Source: Candidatus Eiseniibacteriota bacterium (GTDB lineage: Bacteria; Eisenbacteria; RBG-16-71-46). From it: a stretch of DNA of 7,090 bases. The translations under genes were made by a program, and so were the position numbers. Within the stretch, counting starts at the first letter, position 1; each line of letters starts with the position of its first letter. Location of the stretch: contig CAIXRL010000068.1 of NCBI GenBank assembly GCA_903921835.1, positions 1-7,090 on the forward strand. The letters run 5' to 3'. Positions 1 to 6,767 of the stretch are shown here, in pieces. The notes beneath the pieces were generated by a model, which was given only the letters and a program-made list of their open reading frames with translations, did no database searches and had not been told where the DNA came from.

Positions 1-486
1 CGAAGCCCAGCCGCCCAGCGCCCAGGGCGTCCAGCTCATGTGGCGCCGCCAGCCGTGGCCGCGCGTTTCGCGGCCACGGCGGGCGGCGCCCTCGCGCGCC
101 GCCGGCAGCGGCTGCCTGACGGTCTCCGCCCTCGGCCGCGGGCCGGGCTCGGGCTCGAAGCCCAGCGTCGCGAGCTCCGCATGGCACGAGTCGCAGCGCT
201 CGAGGTGCTTCAGTACGAGGTCGCGTTCCACTCCGCGCAGTTCACGTTTCGTCCTGGGCCAGCTCGCCAGCATCGCGGCGGGGACATGCTCGCCCGCGGG
301 CTCCTCCCAGTCCTCGCGGTCGGTCAGCGATTCGAATGATTCGCGGCAGGCCGCACAGCTCCCGAGGTGAGCCACGACGCGGGCTTCCGCACCGCCCGAA
401 AGCAGGCCCGCCGCGAATGCGATCAGGGCGTCGGCGCTCGGGTGTCCGTCCGGCGGACGACTGGAGGGGCGGTCGGGGGGCGTCAT
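1..486 (-). CDS. Anti-sigma-factor-like protein with tandem zinc-finger motifs (3' end cut by window edge)
   Basis: At least 162 residues are visible from the ATG at 486; the gene continues past the left edge. Two zinc-binding motifs of the zf-HC2/ZAS type are readable: H40-x3-C44-x2-C47 and H94-x3-C98-x2-C101. Each is preceded by the helix typical of the family (LIAFAAGLLSGG near 21-32; MLASWP near 72-77). A Pro/Arg-rich linker (about 112-149) follows, then a Trp/Gly/Ala-rich stretch from M150 that looks like the start of a transmembrane helix. Such proteins usually bind a cognate ECF sigma factor at the membrane and release it on a signal. The start overlaps the sigma-factor stop by one base (TGATG). 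The mRNA just upstream lacks a Shine-Dalgarno and instead carries CCTCCT, so translation is probably coupled to the sigma gene. The family call is from motifs; partner specificity is inferred from adjacency. The part after the membrane segment is unseen and could hold further domains. Confidence 0.8.
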   Translation of the reverse strand, partial: MTPPDRPSSRPPDGHPSADALIAFAAGLLSGGAEARVVAHLGSCAACRESFESLTDREDWEEPAGEHVPAAMLASWPRTKRELRGVERDLVLKHLERCDSCHAELATLGFEPEPGPRPRAETVRQPLPAAREGAARRGRETRGHGWRRHMSWTPWALGGWAS

Positions 487-1133
487 CAGGAGGGACTCCC
501 GGCAGAGGCTTCGAGCAGGTCCCGGTACGGAGCGAGGAACTCGCCTTCGCCGCTTGCCCGCTCGCGCAGCACGTCGAGGCAGCGCTTCCAGCGCTGAATG
601 ACCGTGTTGTGCTTCAGCCCCAGCTTCTCCGCCACGGTCTTCCAGGAACGCTCGGCGAAGTATGCGAGCGAGAGCTCGGCGCACTGCGTGGCGCCGGCTT
701 CGACGTAGAACGCGTGAATGTCGAACCGCAGCCGTTCCAGCTGGTCGCGCGAGGGTGCGTCGTGAACGGGAACCTGGATGCCCTCGCCCTCCCCGTCGCC
801 GTCCAGGGACTCCAGCGGGCGGAGCTTGCGCAGGTAGTCGATTGCCCTCCGGCTCGCGATCGTGTTCATCAGCTTGCCCCAGTTCTCGATCTCCAGCCGC
901 CTGCTCGCGCGATCGAGTTCGATCCAGCACGCCGTCGCGAGGTCCTCGATGTCCTCCCGCGGGGCGCTGAACAGGACTCGCCTCAGCCGGCGGCGCAGGA
1001 ACGCCAGCTGTTCGGCGGGGTCGGTCTCGAGGCGGGGCGAATCGGTCGTCGGCAAGAGAGCGCTCTGGAGGTCGTTCGCGGCTGTCGGGAGCGCGTCGGC
1101 GGCACGCCACTCCAGGGTCGAGCGAGGCGTCAC
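486..1133 (-). CDS. ECF-like RNA polymerase sigma factor (sigma-70 family)
   Basis: This is a 215-residue protein, a usual length for a group-4 (ECF) sigma factor. Residues about 42-106 match region 2: an acidic DIEDLATACWIEL helix, then GKLMNTIASRRAIDYLRKLR, which resembles the promoter-melting and -10 recognition part. An acidic linker (about 107-125) follows. Residues about 148-192 match region 4, with a helix-turn-helix around SWKTVAEKLGLKHNTVIQRW that would read the -35 element. Region 4 is divergent: the common LP...R and SxxEIA wording is replaced by SLAYFAERSWKTVAEKLG. The frame stays open far upstream to 1658, but the upstream translation is Arg/Pro-rich and unlike a protein, so the GTG at 1133 is the preferred start. 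No strong ribosome binding site is visible there, and a start inside the first 30 codons is possible. It is coupled to the anti-sigma gene downstream and probably transcribes its own operon or nearby targets; the regulon is unknown. Confidence 0.85.
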   Translation of the reverse strand: MTPRSTLEWRAADALPTAANDLQSALLPTTDSPRLETDPAEQLAFLRRRLRRVLFSAPREDIEDLATACWIELDRASRRLEIENWGKLMNTIASRRAIDYLRKLRPLESLDGDGEGEGIQVPVHDAPSRDQLERLRFDIHAFYVEAGATQCAELSLAYFAERSWKTVAEKLGLKHNTVIQRWKRCLDVLRERASGEGEFLAPYRDLLEASAGSPS

Positions 1134-1134
1134 A

Positions 1135-1163
1135 ATCGTAGCAGTCTCGATCCCCGTTCCCAA
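1135..1163 (-). promoter_or_regulatory. Possible sigma-70-like promoter abutting the sigma-factor start
   Basis: On the minus strand, TTGGGA (1163-1158) and TACGAT (1140-1135) are separated by exactly 17 bases. Each matches the -35/-10 consensus at four of six positions. The -10 ends only one base before the GTG at 1133, which is too close for a normal leader. If real, it would give a leaderless mRNA or imply a start further downstream. In such GC-rich DNA a chance match is quite possible. Confidence 0.25.
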
Positions 1164-1575
1164 CCCGCGAGTGATCCGGCGACGGCGCCGCGCGCAGGCC
1201 CAGGGGCGGATGCGCGGCCGATGGCGTCGCGACGCGGTCGCGGCGGGCCGCCGCAGGACGTTGCTCGTGACGAGCGGGGCCGACCTGTGGAGCGATGAAG
1301 ACGAGTTCACCGAAGACCCTCCTTCCGAGCGAGCGGGGCCCCCGGCCCCCCGGGGATCGCGCCAACCTTCTTCCAATCCGTCGCTCCGGGCGGGTGCGTG
1401 TGACGGAAAGGGCGGAGAGGGGCGGCCGCCCGCCCCGAAGCCGCCCGCGCCCGAGTCGCGTTCCCGCGCATCCTGTTGACCGGCTGCAAAGTGGCCGCGT
1501 ATCGTCAGCCCGGACGATTCGTGAACCGCGAGCCGAGAGTGCGAGATGTGCGTCAGCCGCAAGAAGATCGGCCGG

Positions 1576-1673
1576 CCGGACCCACCTTCGGCGGGTACCC
1601 CGGAACCGTGTTGTCCACACGATGAGGACAGCGGCCGGTCGAGCTTCGGGGTACCCACCGAAGGTGGGTCCGG
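1576..1673. repeat. REPIN-like pair of inverted 29-base palindromic repeats
   Basis: The left arm 1576-1604 and right arm 1645-1673 are reverse complements at 27 of 29 positions. Each arm is itself a hairpin. In the right arm, ACCCACC (1653-1659) pairs with GGTGGGT (1663-1669) across a GAA loop, extended by GG/CC with one bulged T. The left arm folds the same way around a TTC loop with one mismatch. The 40-base spacer holds a further stem, TGTCC (1612-1616) with GGACA (1626-1630). Two short palindromes in inverted orientation around a spacer is the architecture of REP doublets (REPINs) mobilised by RAYT transposases; a bidirectional terminator or regulatory cruciform would be an alternative. 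The structure is read directly; the REPIN label is inference until other genomic copies are found. Confidence 0.7.
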
Positions 1674-1864
1674 ATGACGCGCAGACCGCGCTCGCAGGCG
1701 GCGGGCTCATGAATACTCCGGGCTAATGCCCTTTCGCCCTCCGTCCGGCCCCCGCAGGCGGAGGTGGCCGCCTTCTGCGCGAACGGACCCGGACCCGGCC
1801 ACCGCCGGATGAACCCGGGAGCCGCCCGCGCAGCCGTTCCCACCCAGCCCCAAGCGGGGGAAGC

Positions 1865-2665
1865 ATGTCGCGATTCGTATCGAGTCACCGGGGAGCGCTG
1901 ATCCTGGCGCTCGCAGCCTCCATGCTGATGTGCGCGCGGTGCGCGGACGCGGGAAACGCCGCGCGCGCCACGAAGAAGGCCCCCGCGCAGCCGACGGCGG
2001 AGCAGATTCTCGAGCGCTACGTGCAGGCATGCGGCGGTCACGCGGCGTTCGACAGCATCCGCTCGCGCGTCTACCACGGCACGGTCGACTTGGGGCTGCC
2101 GGGGCTCACGGGCGACATGGAGTCGTATTGGAGCGCCCCGAGTTCGTTCTACCAGCGCATCCAGTTCTCAGCGATGCCCGGCGCCTCCGAGTTTGGGATG
2201 CGGGACACGCTTGTCTGGACGCGGAACCCAGGCCAGTCGGCACAGCGGGTCACGGGCGATCAGAAGCGCGACGTGCTGGCCGCGTCGAACCCGTTCCCCG
2301 AGATTGCGTGGCGGCAGAGCTACCGAAGCGTCCGCGCGGCGGGGCTGGACAGCGTTGACGCCCGTCCTGCGTTCCGGGTGGAGCTGACCGATCTCGCGGG
2401 ACACGCGAGCTTCGCGGATTTCGATCCGGAGACGGGCCTGCTCGTACGCAGCACGACGCCAGCCGGTTCGGGAGGGATTCCCTCCGCGATCGCGCTCCCC
2501 TCGGACTACCGTGCGGTCGGGAGCGTGCGCGTTCCGTTCCGACTGGTGGAGAAGACTGGCGAGCGCACGATCACCACGACCTGGGAGGAAATCCAGTTCA
2601 ACGTGTCGCTGCCGCCGTCCCGCTTCGAGCCGCCCGCCGAGGTCAAGGCCGGCCGTGAGCCCTGA
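1865..2665 (+). CDS. Exported LolA-like (outer-membrane lipoprotein-sorting-like) protein
   Basis: This 266-residue protein starts at the ATG at 1865, preceded by a purine-rich GGGGGAAG at ribosome-binding distance. Residues 1-29 form a Sec signal peptide: basic start (R3, H8, R9), hydrophobic core about 11-22, and a likely signal peptidase I site after A27-D28-A29. Cys23 and Cys26 lie near the end of the core, but the preceding residues (MLM, CAR) do not make a good lipobox, so a lipoprotein is less likely. The mature part opens with EQILERYVQACGG, then HGTVDLGLPGLTG and alternating short beta-strand segments (YWSAPSSFYQRIQF, FRVELTDL, ASFADFDPETGLLV, TTTWEEIQFN). This is the pattern of the broad COG2834/LolA-like superfamily of periplasmic beta-sheet proteins that hold hydrophobic ligands. 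It is probably not LolA itself, and the ligand is unknown. The TPR-CHAT gene overlaps its last 11 bases, so the two are co-translated and may act together. Confidence 0.75.
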   Translation: MSRFVSSHRGALILALAASMLMCARCADAGNAARATKKAPAQPTAEQILERYVQACGGHAAFDSIRSRVYHGTVDLGLPGLTGDMESYWSAPSSFYQRIQFSAMPGASEFGMRDTLVWTRNPGQSAQRVTGDQKRDVLAASNPFPEIAWRQSYRSVRAAGLDSVDARPAFRVELTDLAGHASFADFDPETGLLVRSTTPAGSGGIPSAIALPSDYRAVGSVRVPFRLVEKTGERTITTTWEEIQFNVSLPPSRFEPPAEVKAGREP

Positions 2666-5600
2666 CGCCGGCGCTGGCGCGCTGCCGTGCTCGCCGGTTC
2701 ACGTGCGCGGAGCCGGTGCAGCGCGTGCGCGTCTCGCTGTCATCGCGGCGCTGACCATGGCGCTCTGCGCCATCGGGGCCGCGAGTCCCGCCGCGATCGC
2801 CGACGCGCGCGCCGCGCCGACGGCGGCGCGCGAGGGTGCGGACACGCTCACCGCCCGGCAGTGGAGTGACTCGCTGGCCGATCTCGACCTGCGCGCGGCG
2901 CGTGGGTGCCCGTACGAGGATGCCGAGTCCACCGCGGTTCGCCTGACCCGCCGAGCCTTGCGCGAGCGCGGCGAAGTTTCCCACGAGGCGTTCGCCGCCC
3001 GGTTCTCCTTGATATCGGCGCTCGAGGCGGATCGGCGCGAAATGGACCCAGGCACGCTGGCGCTGGTGCGGGAAGGCTCCGTGTGGGCGTTGCGGGCGGC
3101 GCAGGCGGGCCGGGCGTCCGCCGACACCGCGGTCCGGCTCATGGATGCCGCCCTGGCCACGCTGCTGCTCGACCGCGGCGAAGACCTGGCGGCGCAGGCG
3201 CCGCTGGGCCGGATCCTGCGGGCGGACTCGACCGATCTGCAGGCGGCGCTCTGCTATGCCGCCATGGCGAGTCGTTTCACGAGGCAGTTCGATTTCGTGC
3301 GGGCGCAGGCACGGATCGAGCGAGCGCTCACGCTCGTGCGCCTGCCGAAGAACCGGCCCGCGCAGGTCGAGCCGGAGCGCATGGACGCGGGCCTGCTGGC
3401 CAACCTCGCTGCGATCGAGATGCTGCAGGGCAGGCTGTCCGACGCACGGCGTGACTTCGAGCGGGCGCAGGAACTCGCGGACCGGAGTTCGCTTGTGGGC
3501 ACGCCCCCCCTGGCGACGCTGCTGACGAACCTCGCGACGAACTGGTACTACTTCGGGGAGCTCGATCGTGCGGCCACGTGCGTGGAGCGGGCGCTCGCCA
3601 TCGAGAAGCGCTGCCTGCGCCCCGACCACCCCGACCTCGCGCTGACGGTGAGCAACGCGGTGGCGATCGCGCTGGCAAGGGGCGACCCCGGGGCCGGCTA
3701 TCTGTTGCGAGACCATATCGCCGATCTGGAGCGTACGGGTGGGCCCGCCGCGCTCGAGCTGGTGGCTCCGCTCCAGAACCTCGGGCAGCTGGAAATGCAG
3801 CTCGGAGGGTACGACGCGAGCCGTCGCCTGTTCCTGCGGGCGCTTCACATCGAGGAGGCGCAGCCGGACAGCGCCGGGCCAGCGCTCGCGGCCACGCTCG
3901 GGTCGTTTGGAGATCTATGCGTGCATGCGGGCGCATTCGACGAAGCCCGCGGGGCCCTGCTTCGCTCGTTGAGGGTGCAGGAGGCGAGTCCCTACGGGCG
4001 CCGATCCGAGTCGATCTCGACGCTCAACAACCTGGCCAACATGTACCTGATGACCGATTCGCTGGAGCAGGCGGGCGCGTACTGCGACCGGGCGCTCGCG
4101 CTCGCGCGCGAGACGCACACCCGGCGCGCGAGTCCGGCGGTGGCGATGACCGGCGCCGCGATCGCCCTGGCCCGCGGGCGCGTGGAGGAGGCCGGCGCCC
4201 TGCTCGACTCGGTCCAGGCCACGGTCGTCGCGACGCTGCCGCCGCTGCACCCGGACCTGGCAGACTACTTCGGAGAGCGCAGCCGCGTGGCGGCCGCGCG
4301 GGGTGACCGCGCGTCGGCCCAGGCCACCGCGTTGCGCGCGTCGGCCATGTTGCGGCAGGACTTCTCGAATGTCGTGCACTGCCTGCCCGAGTGGCAGGCC
4401 ATCACCTACGCCACGCGTTGCCGGCAGTGGCTGGACTTCGCACTCGGTCTGTCTCCGGAGGGTGCGGAGGGACGGGCCGCCCGGGACCTGCTCGACGGCG
4501 TGATCCGTTCGCGCGGCGTCGTGTTGGACGAGATGGTCGAACGTCATCGCGCGATGCGACTGTCCGCCGACCCGGGTCTGCGCGGTCTCGCCGACAGTCT
4601 CGGCCGGGCGCGCGAACGACTGGCGTACGCCTACCTGTCCGCCCCCTCGATCGAGAGCGCCGCTCCGGCCACCGCGATCGACAGCGTCTCGCGCGTGAAC
4701 CGGCTCGCGCGAATCGCGCGGGCGGCCGCCGACAAGGAGCGGCTCGAGCTGGCCCTCGCGGACCGGGGCCACTCGTTTTGGTCGGCGCAGGGGAGCGGCC
4801 CCGGGGCGGACGATGTGATGGGGGCGCTGCCGGAGCGCAGCGTGCTGGTGTCGTACTACCGCGTCGCCGCGCGCCGCGGCGGGGCCGACGCCGGGCGCGG
4901 CCCGCAGGGCTCCGGCGACCGCTACGTCGCGTTCGTGCTGGCGCGCGGGGACACCGCTCCGGTACTGGTCGCGCTCGGCCCCGCGGTACGCATCGACTCA
5001 CTGGTCGCGCGCTGGCGGCGCCGCGCGAGTCCCCCCGCCGGGACGTCGCAGGCGGCCGCGTTCGCGGCGTGCGAGGAGGCCGGCCGGACCCTGCGTCGCG
5101 CGATCTGGGACCCGGTGCGCCCGCGACTCGCGGGCGCGCGACGCGTCTTCGTGGTGCCGGATGCCGCGCTGGGCCTCGTGAGCTTCGATGCGCTGCCCGA
5201 AGACGGCACGCGTTTCGTCGGCGAGGAGGCGTTTGTGATTCACTTCCTCAACTCGGAGCGCGACCTCGTGCGCGACGCGGCTCCCGGCACGCGGGCCGGG
5301 TCGCTGCTGGCGGTGGGCGCGCCCGACTTCGACCGCGCGAGCGGGGCCCCGCGCCTGTCGGCCCATGACGGTTCGCTGCCGGGTTCGGCGACGGCCCTCT
5401 TGCCGGGCTCCGAGCCCGAGGCGCTCCGCGGCCGGCTCGGCGATTGTGCCTCGCTCGGGCAGGCGCGCTTCGTGCCGCTTCTCGGGGCGAGCCTGGAAGC
5501 GCGGGAAATCGTCTCGCTCTGGCACGGCGCGCGCGGGCGTAGCGCGCGGACGGCCGACATGCTGGTCGGCCGCAGTGCCACCGAGGCGGAGTTCAAGCGC

Positions 5601-6170
5601 CTCGCGCCCGGGCGAAGCGTGCTGCACGTCGCGACGCACGCGTTCGTCCTCGATGAGGAGTGCGCGGCGAGGAGCGTGATGCTCCCGCGGGCGCAGGGCG
5701 GCGACCCGGCCGCTCCGGCGGCCGAATTGGTGCGCGAGAACCCGCTGCTGCTGTCCGGGCTCGTGTTCGCGGGGGCGAATCGCCGCGCCCGGGCGCGCGA
5801 CGGAGCGGACGACGGCATGCTGACCGCCGAGGAGATCGCCGCGCTCGACCTGGAGGGAACCCGGTGGGTGGTGCTCTCGGCGTGCGGGACGGCTCTCGGT
5901 GCCGTGCGGGCCGGGGAGGGCGTCCTGGGCCTCAGGCGGGCGTTCCGGATCGCCGGCGCCGGCACGGTGATCTCCAGCCTGTGGCCGGTGGGGGACGCAA
6001 CGACGGTGTCGTGGATGCGCCAGCTCTACCTCGAACGCGGACTGGGCCACGCGACGATGGACGCCATGCACTCGGCGAACCTCGCGGCCCTGGGCCGGCT
6101 CCGCGCGCGCGGCGAGTACCCGTTCCCCGCGACGTGGGCGGCGTTCGTGGCCTCCGGGGACTGGCGCTGA
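2655..6170 (+). CDS. TPR-CHAT protein, putative exported caspase-like cysteine protease
   Basis: The product is 1171 residues. A basic patch (R18, R24, R26) and hydrophobic stretch (about 27-43) form a probable signal peptide, with a possible cut after A49-D50-A51. Residues about 170-560 hold TPR-type helical repeats: clear units begin near 249, 289, 373, 415, 457 and 496, with kinesin-light-chain-like DHPDLA and LHPDLA turns. A helical linker (about 620-720) leads to a CHAT domain (about 725-1171). There the family landmarks are VVPDAALGLVSFDAL from 833, VLHVATHA with catalytic His995, LSACGTALG with catalytic Cys1077, GEG at 1087-1089, SLWPVGD at 1108-1114, and the closing FPATWAAFVASGDW. 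Both dyad residues are intact, so a caspase/separase-like protease is expected, with the TPRs binding partner or substrate. GTG 2655 was chosen because AAGG lies six bases upstream and it overlaps the preceding stop by 11 bases; GTG 2703, which lacks a binding site, would give a more compact signal peptide. Substrate unknown. Confidence 0.93.
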   Translation: MSPDAGAGALPCSPVHVRGAGAARARLAVIAALTMALCAIGAASPAAIADARAAPTAAREGADTLTARQWSDSLADLDLRAARGCPYEDAESTAVRLTRRALRERGEVSHEAFAARFSLISALEADRREMDPGTLALVREGSVWALRAAQAGRASADTAVRLMDAALATLLLDRGEDLAAQAPLGRILRADSTDLQAALCYAAMASRFTRQFDFVRAQARIERALTLVRLPKNRPAQVEPERMDAGLLANLAAIEMLQGRLSDARRDFERAQELADRSSLVGTPPLATLLTNLATNWYYFGELDRAATCVERALAIEKRCLRPDHPDLALTVSNAVAIALARGDPGAGYLLRDHIADLERTGGPAALELVAPLQNLGQLEMQLGGYDASRRLFLRALHIEEAQPDSAGPALAATLGSFGDLCVHAGAFDEARGALLRSLRVQEASPYGRRSESISTLNNLANMYLMTDSLEQAGAYCDRALALARETHTRRASPAVAMTGAAIALARGRVEEAGALLDSVQATVVATLPPLHPDLADYFGERSRVAAARGDRASAQATALRASAMLRQDFSNVVHCLPEWQAITYATRCRQWLDFALGLSPEGAEGRAARDLLDGVIRSRGVVLDEMVERHRAMRLSADPGLRGLADSLGRARERLAYAYLSAPSIESAAPATAIDSVSRVNRLARIARAAADKERLELALADRGHSFWSAQGSGPGADDVMGALPERSVLVSYYRVAARRGGADAGRGPQGSGDRYVAFVLARGDTAPVLVALGPAVRIDSLVARWRRRASPPAGTSQAAAFAACEEAGRTLRRAIWDPVRPRLAGARRVFVVPDAALGLVSFDALPEDGTRFVGEEAFVIHFLNSERDLVRDAAPGTRAGSLLAVGAPDFDRASGAPRLSAHDGSLPGSATALLPGSEPEALRGRLGDCASLGQARFVPLLGASLEAREIVSLWHGARGRSARTADMLVGRSATEAEFKRLAPGRSVLHVATHAFVLDEECAARSVMLPRAQGGDPAAPAAELVRENPLLLSGLVFAGANRRARARDGADDGMLTAEEIAALDLEGTRWVVLSACGTALGAVRAGEGVLGLRRAFRIAGAGTVISSLWPVGDATTVSWMRQLYLERGLGHATMDAMHSANLAALGRLRARGEYPFPATWAAFVASGDWR

Positions 6171-6255
6171 CCCCGGAGCGACAGGTCGGGCGGCCTGGGC
6201 CGGGAGAACGGGTTCGGGGCGTGACTGGCGCTGGTGCGCGAGTCGAGGGGGTCGG

Positions 6256-6286
6256 TCCCCGGCGTCGCTCCTGACCCTGCCGGGGA
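6256..6286 (+). terminator. Possible terminator hairpin downstream of the CHAT gene
   Basis: TCCCCGGC (6256-6263) and GCCGGGGA (6279-6286) are perfect reverse complements around a 15-base loop, with two more G-C pairs possible beyond a one-base bulge. The hairpin lies 86 bases after the CHAT stop codon, which suits a 3' end. No T-run follows, so intrinsic termination is uncertain; it may only protect the mRNA 3' end. Confidence 0.35.
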
Positions 6287-6544
6287 TCCGCACGCGCGAT
6301 GCGCGCCCGGTGTGAGCGAAGAGGCGTGACCCGGGTCGCTACCCCGTCGGGCCCGAATGTCCTGCCGCATCGCACCGTGGCCTCGATGCCGTCGGGGTCT
6401 GCCACTGTCCAGCGCACGCCCCCCCGGCGGTGCGTGTTGTGCGCCGCCGACGCGCCGGAGCCTCCGCCTCGCGATCGCGGCCCGCTCGATGGGCTTCGGG
6501 CCCGCGGCGCAGACCGCGCAAGGCCCCGGGGTGGTTGCGCGAGT

Positions 6545-6559
6545 GCAGTTCTCAACTGC
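6545..6559. repeat. Small perfect hairpin (GCAGTT-CTC-AACTGC)
   Basis: A six-base perfect inverted repeat with a three-base loop lies in the convergent gap, in a locally less GC-rich patch. It could be a minor mRNA structure or an operator half-site pair; nothing nearby shows which. Confidence 0.4.
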
Positions 6560-6679
6560 GGAATCCGAAGGAGCTATCGGCGGCCGAGGCGGGGCAGATG
6601 GATGTCCGCGGCTCCGGGTGGCGAATCCCTCGGGGCGAGCGGGCGCAGACGACGCCCGGGGCACGCTCGGCAGCACATT

Positions 6680-6703
6680 GGTATGCCCCTCGGTATGCCC
6701 CTC
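6680..6703. repeat. Tandem duplication of a 12-base unit (GGTATGCCCCTC x2)
   Basis: Two exact, directly adjacent copies of a 12-base unit sit at 6680-6691 and 6692-6703 in the noncoding gap. Its 12-base length would keep frame if translated, but no supported gene covers it. It is most simply a replication-slippage duplication. Confidence 0.75.
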
Positions 6704-6767
6704 GCGATTCGTGACGAAGTCCGCCTTCTCCCACGCCGGGAGCAGCTCGTGCGCGGCTGGAACACGA

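Larger units (their letters stand above)
1134..1864. other. Divergent intergenic region, no gene seen
   Basis: This 731-base stretch separates the minus-strand sigma operon from the plus-strand LolA-like/CHAT operon, so it must hold the promoters of both. Open frames cross it in several registers, but their translations are Arg/Pro/Ala-rich, have no recognisable domain and overlap each other, as expected from stop-poor GC-rich DNA. Notable content is the REPIN-like inverted repeat at 1576-1673, a repeated 11-mer CGAGCGGGGCC at 1271-1281 and 1330-1340, and a GC-rich palindromic patch near 1335-1360. I found no convincing promoter for the plus-strand operon. Confidence 0.6.

Noticed and set aside
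336..1298. Plus-strand open frame of 320 residues opposite the sigma and anti-sigma genes
   Set aside because: It mirrors the antisense of two genes with clear domain signatures, and its translation has no recognisable family; it is a GC-rich shadow.
1134..1658. Upstream extension of the sigma-factor frame to an ATG at 1658 (390 residues)
   Set aside because: The first 175 residues are Arg/Ser/Pro-rich without any domain, run across the REPIN-like element, and would make the protein far longer than ECF sigma factors; GTG 1133 sits just before plausible coding sequence.
1680..1860. Promoter for the plus-strand operon around the AT-richer GAATAC/TAATGC patch (1710-1729)
   Set aside because: No -35-like hexamer lies at 16-18 bases upstream of either candidate -10, so I cannot support a specific site.
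1927..1945. Lipobox at Cys23 or Cys26 of the LolA-like protein
   Set aside because: The residues before each Cys (MLM and CAR) do not fit the lipobox pattern; a signal peptidase I site after Ala29 fits better.
2643..3848. Long minus-strand frames across the CHAT gene (here, and again at 4998-6293)
   Set aside because: They lie antisense to a gene with strong CHAT and TPR motifs and read as Arg/Gln/Pro-rich, typical of shadows in GC-rich DNA.
2655..6170. Craspase-like (type III-E CRISPR) or gasdermin-linked CHAT system
   Set aside because: No CRISPR repeats, Cas-like gene or gasdermin-like gene with a membrane-pore signature is visible in the window, and the signal peptide argues for an exported protein.
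5932..6555. Minus-strand frame with a protein-like patch (RWTVADPDGIEATVRCG near 6350-6415)
   Set aside because: The patch is short, the rest is low-complexity, the frame runs into the CHAT 3' end, and no family is recognisable; at most a decayed remnant.
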